Source: Bacteroidota bacterium (GTDB taxonomy: Bacteria > Bacteroidota > Bacteroidia > Bacteroidales > SZUA-534). From it: 64,000 bases of DNA. Numbering within the stretch: position 1 is the stretch's first letter; each line of letters opens with the position of its first letter. The notes beneath the pieces are model-generated. The model was not told the origin of the DNA. It saw only the letters and a program-made list of their open reading frames with translations, and made no database searches. Both the position numbers and the translations under genes were made by a program. Shown piece after piece: positions 44,100-52,296 of this stretch. The stretch covers positions 122,671-186,670 of the forward strand of contig QKGS01000077.1 of the NCBI GenBank assembly GCA_003250355.1, written 5' to 3'.

Positions 44100-45287
44100 T
44101 TAAACAATCATAAGCCCTTTATGAGTTCCTGTAATACATTCGCCACCATTAGGTGTTACTATATATGTATCTTCTGTTCCTACAACACCAATATTTTCAA
44201 TACCTTTTTTGGGCTCTACCGCAAATGTCATTCCTTCTTCCAATGGTTCTTTAAATCCATTGGCTATTACCGGCATTTCATCAACCAATAAGCCTATACT
44301 ATGTGCCAAGAATTTTGACTGGCGACTACCATAACCCATAAAATTTGAAATAAAATCCGCCGGCAATGAATTTACAATTTCATTATATATTTCTTCAGGA
44401 ATATTACCAGGCTTTAACCTTTGGGCAACCATTTGTTGTATTTCAACGCATTGCAAATGCTGTTTCATTACCTCATCGGGTATGCCTCCACCAAATGCGT
44501 AAGTCAAAGTACTGTCGGTATGATACCCGTTTACTCCCATTGCTACATCAAGAAATACTATATCACCCTTCTTCAATTTTCTGTCTCTGCTTCCCAAAAA
44601 TGGAACTGCGGGACACAAGCCATAATTACCACCGGGACCATCGAAATGAGTAGGATAAATTGCACTTTCACCAAATGCCACATGACCAAGTATGGTATTG
44701 GTATCGTACATAGCAAAGCGTGCCAACCCATGATGCCCTGCCTTTATCATTTCATTATACAGCAAACCACAAAAATCGGCTTCACTAATACCTTCATGAA
44801 GAATTTCCGGAACAACTTTCTCTAATAAATACTCATGATTCTTTCCTGATTCACGCATTTGCTCAAGCTCATATAAACTTTTTACAGCTCTGAGCTTATT
44901 CATTACTCCTCCAACAGGAAGTATTATTTGGGTCGGAAAATACTTCGTAAATCGTTCCCATATTGCTATTGGCAAAAATTCTTTCTCCACATATGCAACA
45001 GTTGGAATAATAGTAAATGTAGAAGCTGCGTCTCTGTAACTACGCATTGGCTTTATATTAGAGAAATTCGACTCGTCAACAGCTCGTTCATAACTCACTC
45101 TAACCCACAGTACAGCTTCTTCGTTCCTTGGTATTATCAGAACTCCATCCTGCATAGTTCCTGTAAAATAATACATACCCACTTTTGTAAATATGTATGC
45201 TATTTGCCAGTTTTTATCATTTTCTTCCATCTCTTTCCTGAAACGCTTCATGCGCTCATTCAACTCTTCATTCGGTACTTTATGCAT
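44100..45287 (-). CDS. M24-family metallopeptidase (Xaa-Pro aminopeptidase-like)
   Basis: 395 residues. N-terminal creatinase-like domain ~1-140, then the pita-bread domain. Five metal ligands of the family can be placed: two Asp in VFLDVAMGVNGYHTDST, the His in FLAHSIGLLVDE, and two Glu in FAVEPKKG and GTEDTYIV. The enzyme should remove N-terminal residues preceding proline from peptides; cytoplasmic. It is preceded by the aldose-1-epimerase-like gene with a 15-base gap. Members of this branch are sometimes not peptidases, so substrate is open. Confidence 0.88.
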   Translation of the reverse strand: MHKVPNEELNERMKRFRKEMEENDKNWQIAYIFTKVGMYYFTGTMQDGVLIIPRNEEAVLWVRVSYERAVDESNFSNIKPMRSYRDAASTFTIIPTVAYVEKEFLPIAIWERFTKYFPTQIILPVGGVMNKLRAVKSLYELEQMRESGKNHEYLLEKVVPEILHEGISEADFCGLLYNEMIKAGHHGLARFAMYDTNTILGHVAFGESAIYPTHFDGPGGNYGLCPAVPFLGSRDRKLKKGDIVFLDVAMGVNGYHTDSTLTYAFGGGIPDEVMKQHLQCVEIQQMVAQRLKPGNIPEEIYNEIVNSLPADFISNFMGYGSRQSKFLAHSIGLLVDEMPVIANGFKEPLEEGMTFAVEPKKGIENIGVVGTEDTYIVTPNGGECITGTHKGLMIV

Positions 45288-45302
45288 AATTTTAGTTTAT
45301 AT

Positions 45303-46178
45303 TTATTCCTCAACCTCAATTGAGTATGAAGCCTGAAAAGTACTCCATGCCCCCAAGGTAATTATCCCTTCTTTTGTTTTTATATCACTATTTGTGTATT
45401 CAAAATCATTAATCCCATTCCACGGTTCAATACTTACAAAATCGCCATTGGGTTTTGACCAAATACCCAAATATTCAAAATCTCCAAACTTTACAATTAC
45501 AGTTGTTCCTGTTTTAACAGATCTTAAACTAACCTCTCTCGATTTTAAGGATTTAAACATTAACACATCATTTGCAAACAACTCATGACTAAGTCTTATT
45601 TTATCTCCCTCAAATACTTCTTTTACATCTCGCCCTATTAACCCATCTCTATTTAATAACATTGCGTACTCTACTTCATCTTCCTCAAATTCTATATAAC
45701 AGTCATCATATGAATCTCCTTCCCTAATTGGACAGTTAAATGCCGGATGGGCTCCAATTGAAAAAAACATTTCACTATCACCTCTGTTTTCAACTTTATA
45801 TGTTACTATAAGCTTATTACCCATAATGTGAAATGATATTTGAAATAAAAAATCGAATGGAAACATTTGTTTTATCTCATCGTCGGGCAATAATTCAAAT
45901 ACCAACCTGTCTGTAGTTTGATTTTTAAGTGTAAGCTTTGTTGTTCTTCGAATAAACCCATGTTTTGGTATTGAATACTCTTTACCATTCAATAAATATT
46001 TTCCATTTTTCAATATTCCCACTATTGGAAATAATACAGGTGACTGCCCTTCCCATATTTCAGGATTGCCTTCCCAGATATATTCACGAAACGATGACCT
46101 AGATGTCAAGCTAATCAACTCTGCTCCTTTCGATTCTACTATCGCAATAAACTCATCACTCTCAATTGTATATTTCAC
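45303..46178 (-). CDS. Aldose 1-epimerase-like protein
   Basis: 291 residues, a galactose-mutarotase-like beta-sandwich. Conserved parts: GNPEIWEGQSPVLFPIVGIL, KHGFIRRTTK, the family His in FSIGAHPAFNCP, and LGIWSKPNGDFVSIEPWNG. It resembles the LacX/YeaD-like branch that interconverts sugar anomers or sugar phosphates. The start is GTG at 46178; an overlapping ATG one base upstream reads straight into TGA and cannot be used. No in-frame ATG is nearby. It lies 15 bases before the M24 gene. Confidence 0.87.
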   Translation of the reverse strand: MKYTIESDEFIAIVESKGAELISLTSRSSFREYIWEGNPEIWEGQSPVLFPIVGILKNGKYLLNGKEYSIPKHGFIRRTTKLTLKNQTTDRLVFELLPDDEIKQMFPFDFLFQISFHIMGNKLIVTYKVENRGDSEMFFSIGAHPAFNCPIREGDSYDDCYIEFEEDEVEYAMLLNRDGLIGRDVKEVFEGDKIRLSHELFANDVLMFKSLKSREVSLRSVKTGTTVIVKFGDFEYLGIWSKPNGDFVSIEPWNGINDFEYTNSDIKTKEGIITLGAWSTFQASYSIEVEE

Positions 46179-46280
46179 ATTTATATGTTTTATCCTTGGT
46201 ATATTTACTAATTATAAATTACCTGTTTACATTCAATAGCTAATAAATTTCTAACACAAAACTTCAAGGGTTCAAGATAT

Positions 46281-46320
46281 AAAAATAATCCCCGCTCAAA
46301 TAAATGAACGGGGATTATTT
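46281..46320 (-). terminator. Intrinsic terminator of hppA
   Basis: Perfect 12-bp stem AAATAATCCCCG (46283-46294) with its complement (46309-46320), 14-base loop, and a T-rich tail in the minus-strand direction. It lies 18 bases after the hppA stop. Confidence 0.9.
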
Positions 46321-46338
46321 AACTGAATAAGTTATATA

Positions 46339-48606
46339 TTAAAGCAAACCATATACAACAGTTACTCCACTCATTACCACCGATACCATAGTCATAAGCT
46401 TAATAAGAATATTCAACGACGGCCCTGATGTGTCTTTAAACGGATCACCAACCGTATCACCAACTACTCCCGCTTTATGAGCCTCGCTTCCTTTCCCTCC
46501 ATAATTACCCTTTTCTATATACTTTTTTGCATTGTCCCATGCTCCTCCTGCATTATTGAGCATTACTGCCAAAGTAAAACCGGTTACCAAACCTCCCATA
46601 AGAAGACCAATAACTCCTGCTACTCCAAAAATTAAACCTACTATAATAGGTACTGCAATAGCTAACAGAGAAGGAACCATCATTTCACGTTGAGCTCCAC
46701 GTGTCGATATTTCAACACACTTTGCATACTCAGGAGTACCTTTACCTTCAAGTATTCCGGCAATTTCACGAAACTGGCGACGAACCTCTTCTACCATTGC
46801 TCCGGCTGCACGACCAACTGCTTTCATGGTCATAGCACAAAACACAAATGCCATCATTGCTCCAAGAAACAATCCGGCTAGAAGAAGCGGATTGAAAAGG
46901 TTAAGTTCATAATAGTCAACAAAGTTATCAATTGTTGCTGTACTTAAACTTGCTGCTCCTGTTGCCTCTAAGAAATCGGCTCCAAGCTCAGGCACTTTAG
47001 CTAGCCATATTCTTATCTCTTCCATATAAGCTACCAATAATGCCATAGCTGTTAATGCTGCCGAACCTATTGCAAACCCCTTTCCTGTTGCTGCAGTTGT
47101 ATTTCCAAGCATATCTAAAGCATCGGTACGCTCACGAACTTCTTTCGGTAGTTCCGCCATTTCTGCATTTCCTCCTGCATTATCGGCAATAGGTCCAAAT
47201 GCATCGGTTGCCAAAGTTATTCCCAGTGTTGATAACATACCTACCGCTGCAAAGCCAATACCATATACTCCTTGCGAAAAATCGGCAAATCCACCGGCAA
47301 AACCAAATGCTGCTATAATACCTGCAACAATTGTTACTACCGGAATCCATGTAGAATACATACCTACTGCAATACCATCAATAATAGTAGTTGCCGGTCC
47401 CTGCTGTGCCTGTTTTGCAATTCCCTGCGTTGGTTTATATCCATCGGAAGTGAAGTATTCTGTACCCTGACCAATAATAATACCGGCTAATAGCCCGGCT
47501 ATTACCGAACCAAATATTCCCCAGGTAATCCAACCTAAACTTGCCATAACTCCAATTGCTATTAAAATAAGTACTGAACTACCGGCTGTTCCTACTAATA
47601 AAGAATTTAAAAGACTCTTTGCTGTTGCCGTCTCTTTTGTACGAACCATAAAAATTCCGGCTATTGAAAATATTATACCAATAGCTGCAACTATCATTGG
47701 TGCTAAAATTGCTTTATCGTTAAATTCACCTCCACTCATTGAAATTGCTGCGCCTAAAGCTGCTGTTGCTAATATTGAACCACAATATGACTCATAAAGG
47801 TCGGCTCCCATTCCTGCTACATCACCAACATTATCGCCAACGTTATCAGCAATAGTTGCCGGATTACGCGGGTCATCTTCAGGTATTCCTGCCTCAACTT
47901 TACCTACAAGGTCAGCACCTACGTCGGCGGCTTTTGTATATATACCGCCACCAACACGCGCAAATAATGCTTGCGTTGATGCTCCCATTCCAAATGTTAA
48001 CATTGTTGTGGTAATATGAACCATTTTTGTATGCATAAACTCACCATTTGCTGCCAAATCGGCTGTCCAGCCTACAGTTTCCGCTGCAATACCTATCTCT
48101 CTGGCTACCTTTAAACCTAATCCAAATACGTTATTATCATATATATGGTTCAATATCCAATACCACATTGCTATATCAAACAAACCAAAACCAACAACAA
48201 CTAAACCCATTACTGCGCCCGAACGAAACGCTACCTGCAATCCCTTATTCAACGACTGTGATGCACCATGAGCTGTACGAGCCGATGCAAATGTTGCTGT
48301 TTTCATGCCTAAAAATCCACATAACCCTGAAAAAAAACCACCGGTTAAAAATGCTACCGGAACAAATGGGTTTTGGACTCCCATAAAGGCTAAAATTGTA
48401 AATATTACAAATAAAATTATAAATACTATCCCGACAACCTTGTACTGCCGCTTTAAATAAGCCATAGCTCCTTCTCGCACGTACTGAGCTATTTCCTTCA
48501 TTTTGTCAGTACCCTCAGAACTTTTCATCATAATTTTAAAAAAATAATACGCAAACCCTAATGCTATTAACGAACATATGGGTATTAACCAAAACAATGT
48601 TTTCAT
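46339..48606 (-). CDS. hppA: Membrane-bound ion-pumping pyrophosphatase
   Basis: 755 residues with about sixteen membrane helices. It splits cytoplasmic pyrophosphate and pumps Na+ or H+. The catalytic segment is intact: DVGADLVGKVEAGIPEDDPR, NPATIADNVGDNVGDVAGMG, and the second pyrophosphate-binding part SDGYKP and DTVGDPFKDTSGPS. The position that separates the subfamilies reads GNTTAATGKG with Ala, the K+-dependent type (Lys would indicate K+-independent). Sodium pumping is common in that type in anaerobes, but the ion cannot be fixed from sequence alone. Single gene with its own terminator. Confidence 0.95.
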   Translation of the reverse strand: MKTLFWLIPICSLIALGFAYYFFKIMMKSSEGTDKMKEIAQYVREGAMAYLKRQYKVVGIVFIILFVIFTILAFMGVQNPFVPVAFLTGGFFSGLCGFLGMKTATFASARTAHGASQSLNKGLQVAFRSGAVMGLVVVGFGLFDIAMWYWILNHIYDNNVFGLGLKVAREIGIAAETVGWTADLAANGEFMHTKMVHITTTMLTFGMGASTQALFARVGGGIYTKAADVGADLVGKVEAGIPEDDPRNPATIADNVGDNVGDVAGMGADLYESYCGSILATAALGAAISMSGGEFNDKAILAPMIVAAIGIIFSIAGIFMVRTKETATAKSLLNSLLVGTAGSSVLILIAIGVMASLGWITWGIFGSVIAGLLAGIIIGQGTEYFTSDGYKPTQGIAKQAQQGPATTIIDGIAVGMYSTWIPVVTIVAGIIAAFGFAGGFADFSQGVYGIGFAAVGMLSTLGITLATDAFGPIADNAGGNAEMAELPKEVRERTDALDMLGNTTAATGKGFAIGSAALTAMALLVAYMEEIRIWLAKVPELGADFLEATGAASLSTATIDNFVDYYELNLFNPLLLAGLFLGAMMAFVFCAMTMKAVGRAAGAMVEEVRRQFREIAGILEGKGTPEYAKCVEISTRGAQREMMVPSLLAIAVPIIVGLIFGVAGVIGLLMGGLVTGFTLAVMLNNAGGAWDNAKKYIEKGNYGGKGSEAHKAGVVGDTVGDPFKDTSGPSLNILIKLMTMVSVVMSGVTVVYGLL

Positions 48607-48671
48607 ACTAATTTAAGTTTAACTGTTTATAATTTGTTGCTTATTTATTTTATCAATTTGGTATTATTTTT

Positions 48672-48689
48672 AAGTATTCTTAAATACTT
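48672..48689. promoter_or_regulatory. Short inverted repeat upstream of hppA
   Basis: AAGTATT-CTTA-AATACTT, a perfect 7-bp dyad 66 bases before the hppA start codon in the divergent gap. It could be an operator; no consensus is recognised. Confidence 0.3.
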
Positions 48690-48860
48690 TATGCTCAAAA
48701 GCATTCAAAAGATAATCATAATTTTTGCAAAATCCGTTTTATAATTCTTCAAATCTTCCATTTTTCATTAACAAAACATCTTCCCCTACATTATTTTGAT
48801 ACTCTTCAACTCTTTGATGTATAGCATTTATTTCTTAAATTCATACTAAATATTTTGCTA

Positions 48861-49748
48861 ATGAAAACAGTGAAAAAAAAATATGGAATATTGTCTGCTA
48901 CAATAATTATATTATTAATTGTAGTAGCATCTACATACTGCAATAGCAACAAAAAAGAGAAAACCGACATTTTGAATGGTGTAATTATTGATACTGCTAT
49001 CTTAGAACAAACATCAATGAGTATGTACAATATATCGACACCTAATGAAATAATAAGAATATTTGGTTCAAACTTATTAGTATACTCACATGAGTTCCCC
49101 AATAAACCATCAAGAGCAAAAATGTACCTTGACTCTAAAACTCAGGCACTAAACATCGGGGTATACATGACCGATGCTGCATACCTTAATCTTTTCGACT
49201 TTACTGCCGAGGCCTTTACATATATCGACGCTATTTATACTCTGTCGGAAGAAATAAAAATTTCACACATTTACGATAAAGACCTTTACAAAAGACTTGT
49301 CGACAGTATGGGAAACAAAGACTCTCTTATTCATTTAAGCGAAGATATTTTCTTTTCTCTGTTTGAAAAACTGGTTGGCTCACCTAGAGAGAATATGGCT
49401 GCTCTTATAACTATAGGTAGTTATATTGAAATATTCTACCTTTCGTTAGAATCGGTAGGAGAATATAACCCCGAACACTCTTTCTTTTCTCACATTGAAG
49501 ATTTTTATATTATGCTTGAACACGTATATATTTTTGCCGAACACAATACAATTGACCTAAATGTAGAAAGTGCTTTTGAATACCTAAAAAGAATAAAAGT
49601 AATTCTTGATGAATCAGAAAAAAAGATAATTGAAAAAGATACCGACAGCCATGAAATTGAAACCCGCAGAGACATTTCTGAAGAGCAATTTTACAGACTT
49701 AAAAATGAAGTTTTATCTATCAGAAAAGAGATTGTTGGTATCCGATAA
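48861..49748 (+). CDS. Membrane-anchored protein of unknown function
   Basis: 295 residues from ATG 48861; a TTG two codons earlier is rejected. An N-terminal hydrophobic helix (ILSATIIILLIVVASTY) is followed by Cys27, but the lipobox is poor (STYC), so it may be a plain anchor. The rest is helical, with long amphipathic stretches (FDFTAEAFTYIDAIYTLSEE, FSHIEDFYIMLEHVYIF) and a charged coiled tail. No family is recognised. It is divergent from hppA and convergent with the endonuclease-like gene, with no spacer: its stop codon touches the other gene's stop. Confidence 0.65.
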   Translation: MKTVKKKYGILSATIIILLIVVASTYCNSNKKEKTDILNGVIIDTAILEQTSMSMYNISTPNEIIRIFGSNLLVYSHEFPNKPSRAKMYLDSKTQALNIGVYMTDAAYLNLFDFTAEAFTYIDAIYTLSEEIKISHIYDKDLYKRLVDSMGNKDSLIHLSEDIFFSLFEKLVGSPRENMAALITIGSYIEIFYLSLESVGEYNPEHSFFSHIEDFYIMLEHVYIFAEHNTIDLNVESAFEYLKRIKVILDESEKKIIEKDTDSHEIETRRDISEEQFYRLKNEVLSIRKEIVGIR

Positions 49749-50801
49749 TTATTTATTCAAATAAAAATCGATAAATACAGGATAGTGATCTGAAAAACCT
49801 CCGGAGTATGAATAACCACTATAAGTACGTAACGGCTTATATCCTGAGTATATCAAATCTCGTTCGCTTAAAAAATCAGGATTATAAATAACTGCACTAT
49901 TTGAATAACACTTCAAATTACTACTCATATTTAGCAAACTACCCGAAACTATTATATGGTCAAGTATACTCCAACGTCCTTGATATTTATGAGTTCCAAT
50001 TATACGAGAATCATAAATATTCATTAAATCATATAAGTTTTTGCTGTCAGGGGTTAAATCAGTCTCCTCAATAATACCTGCACCTAATATATCTCTAACA
50101 CTCTTATCGTGAGGTGAATCATTTAAGTCTCCTACAATAAGAATCTTTGTGCCTGAATAATAATTTAAAACTGAATCCACTTTATCTTTAAGTACTCTTG
50201 CTGCTTCAATACGCTTGTATTCCGACTCCAACTGCCCTCCCCACCGCGAGGGCCAATGATTTACAAACAAATGCAAAGTATCTGTTTCTTTTACAATACC
50301 TGAAACATATAAAATATCGCGGGTTGGTCTTTCTCCTTGTATAGTATACCAATTTGTACTAATAATTTTAAAAGTACTCTTTCGATACAAAACAGCAACC
50401 TCTATCCCTCGTAAATCAGGAGAATCCTTATGAATAATACTGTATTCACTTTTATGTAAATTAGTATTATATATTAATTGTTCAAGAACATATTTATTTT
50501 CAACTTCAGCCAAACAAACAACATCGATGGGAAACCACCCCCCGGCTCCCATAATCGCCTTACTAACTTTATGGCATTTTTCATTAAACCTCCATGATGA
50601 CCAAAACTTCACTCCTCCCGGAAGAAATTCTTCATCCTGAGTTAATGAATCGTTATATATATCAAAGAAGTTTTCACAGTTATAAAACATTACCCTAAAA
50701 TCTCTTGGAGCCTCAACACGTTCATGTAAAAAATCACCTTTCTGACTTAAAAGAAAAAAAGAGATAAGAAAAACTATTATGAAAAGAACTCCCTTGAGCA
50801 T
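49749..50801 (-). CDS. Secreted endonuclease/exonuclease/phosphatase-family protein
   Basis: 350 residues with an N-terminal signal sequence (LKGVLFIIVFLISFFLLS). The EEP fold is recognised by FRVMFYNCENFFDIYND, VVCLAEVENKYVLEQL with the metal-binding Glu, LFVNHWPSRWGG, LIVGDLNDSP and ILDHIIVS with the catalytic Asp-His region. These enzymes cut phosphodiester or phosphate ester bonds in nucleic acids, lipids or sugars. An exported role in nucleic-acid or phosphate scavenging is likely. It follows the beta-helix lipoprotein gene by nine bases. Confidence 0.88.
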   Translation of the reverse strand: MLKGVLFIIVFLISFFLLSQKGDFLHERVEAPRDFRVMFYNCENFFDIYNDSLTQDEEFLPGGVKFWSSWRFNEKCHKVSKAIMGAGGWFPIDVVCLAEVENKYVLEQLIYNTNLHKSEYSIIHKDSPDLRGIEVAVLYRKSTFKIISTNWYTIQGERPTRDILYVSGIVKETDTLHLFVNHWPSRWGGQLESEYKRIEAARVLKDKVDSVLNYYSGTKILIVGDLNDSPHDKSVRDILGAGIIEETDLTPDSKNLYDLMNIYDSRIIGTHKYQGRWSILDHIIVSGSLLNMSSNLKCYSNSAVIYNPDFLSERDLIYSGYKPLRTYSGYSYSGGFSDHYPVFIDFYLNK

Positions 50802-50810
50802 TATATCTTT

Positions 50811-52280
50811 TTATGGTATTGTATCCCCCTCTACTCTTTCAAATGCTCCTATATCGGGTAATCCATAATTAGTCCGACTGATACCTTGAATATCAACAGG
50901 GAATAACAATGCATTGCTTACACTCCCCCTATTTTTAGCTACACTTAAAGTATCAATTTTAAAATTCAATGCAGATACATCTTCAAAATAAGGTATTGAA
51001 TCTGGAGTACTAACAATTACATTATTTATAAATTTACTTCTATCAGAATAATCAAAAGCATCTGATATTTTAATCATACAATGGTCAAAACTATAATCAA
51101 ATACAACCTGCGCATTTTCATTTTCATTTATGAATATTTCATCGTCAAGAGAACCCTCAATTATACAATTTCCAAACACTGCTGAAAATGGCTCTTCTAT
51201 TTTACTTTTTGTATTATAATTACTTAACACTACCGATGAATTCTTTCTGGAACCATAACCCGAAGGATAATAATTTGATATTGTTGAATGAAAGAATTTA
51301 TAGTTACCACCCTCTGTTAGCCTTATTGCATTTACACCACAATTAGCAACAATTACATTTCCTGCCAATACATTCGAATTCATAGCTTCTAATCCGTAAA
51401 GTGAGGCATACTGTATGTATGTATTGGTTAATTCTAAATCATAACCAGCCTGTTGCATCCCTGTTCCCCATATACTTATTCCAGTGCTACTATTTTTAAT
51501 TAAAGCATAATCAATTTTATTACCTGTACTACCCTCAAAAAATGTAATACCTCCAACACGTCGGTTTAATCCATTAATTGTGGTTACTGTTCCCCATTGA
51601 CCGGGAGCGTCAATATACATTTCATCGAATCTGTCACCTTGAAAAAGTATCGGATTATCTTTGGTTCCAACTGCTTGAAGAGTTCCTTTTACAAGTAGAC
51701 TTGCATTATTATGAAAATATACTCTTACTCCTGATTCTATATACAATGTTTCAAGCGTATCAACAGTAACACTTTTTAATATCAAATAAGGCTTATCATT
51801 ATTCCACGTAACTGTTTTTAAAACATCTCCTTTAAGCATATGTACATTTTGTCCGTATGCAACCAATTTTACCACCTGAACATTTCCATTTGTAATAAAT
51901 ACTATTGAATCTTCAATAAGAACAGGAGTATTCAAATTCTGTGGGTCAATTGTAACTTCAACAAACACATAGGAACTATCAAAGGGGCGTATTTCATATT
52001 GCCTAACCGATGGTGACATATAACCATCAACATTAATACGAAACATTGAATTTTGCCCACCTCCAAGCTGAATATCAGTAATTACAGACTTATCATTATG
52101 ATTATAAAATCGAAAATTAAGCGTTAATGATCCAAGTGTTGTAAAAACAGTATCGAACGATACTGTATCAGTTGAAAAAGCTAATACTGCATAAGGGCTA
52201 TATGTTACCTCATCACGCTTTTTGCAGGAAAAAAATAAAACTCCCAATATAACAACTACAATTATTCTCTTACTCCACAT
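50811..52280 (-). CDS. Beta-helix lipoprotein
   Basis: 489 residues, lipoprotein signal with FFSC, lipid Cys 19. The N-terminal ~150 residues look like an immunoglobulin-like domain (FDTVFTTLGSLTLNFRFYN). The part from ~185 to ~400 is a right-handed parallel beta-helix with short turns of about 22 residues, for example VRVYFHNNASLLVKGTLQAV, then NKIDYALIKNSSTGISIWG. It ends with a short sequence (DIQGISRTNYGLPDIGAFE) seen in surface proteins with Q-type anchor domains. It is probably a surface polysaccharide-binding or lyase-like protein; no catalytic residues are evident. Located between the EEP gene and the GAF/PAS gene. Confidence 0.82.
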   Translation of the reverse strand: MWSKRIIVVVILGVLFFSCKKRDEVTYSPYAVLAFSTDTVSFDTVFTTLGSLTLNFRFYNHNDKSVITDIQLGGGQNSMFRINVDGYMSPSVRQYEIRPFDSSYVFVEVTIDPQNLNTPVLIEDSIVFITNGNVQVVKLVAYGQNVHMLKGDVLKTVTWNNDKPYLILKSVTVDTLETLYIESGVRVYFHNNASLLVKGTLQAVGTKDNPILFQGDRFDEMYIDAPGQWGTVTTINGLNRRVGGITFFEGSTGNKIDYALIKNSSTGISIWGTGMQQAGYDLELTNTYIQYASLYGLEAMNSNVLAGNVIVANCGVNAIRLTEGGNYKFFHSTISNYYPSGYGSRKNSSVVLSNYNTKSKIEEPFSAVFGNCIIEGSLDDEIFINENENAQVVFDYSFDHCMIKISDAFDYSDRSKFINNVIVSTPDSIPYFEDVSALNFKIDTLSVAKNRGSVSNALLFPVDIQGISRTNYGLPDIGAFERVEGDTIP

Positions 52281-52296
52281 TCTATTATAATGTTTC

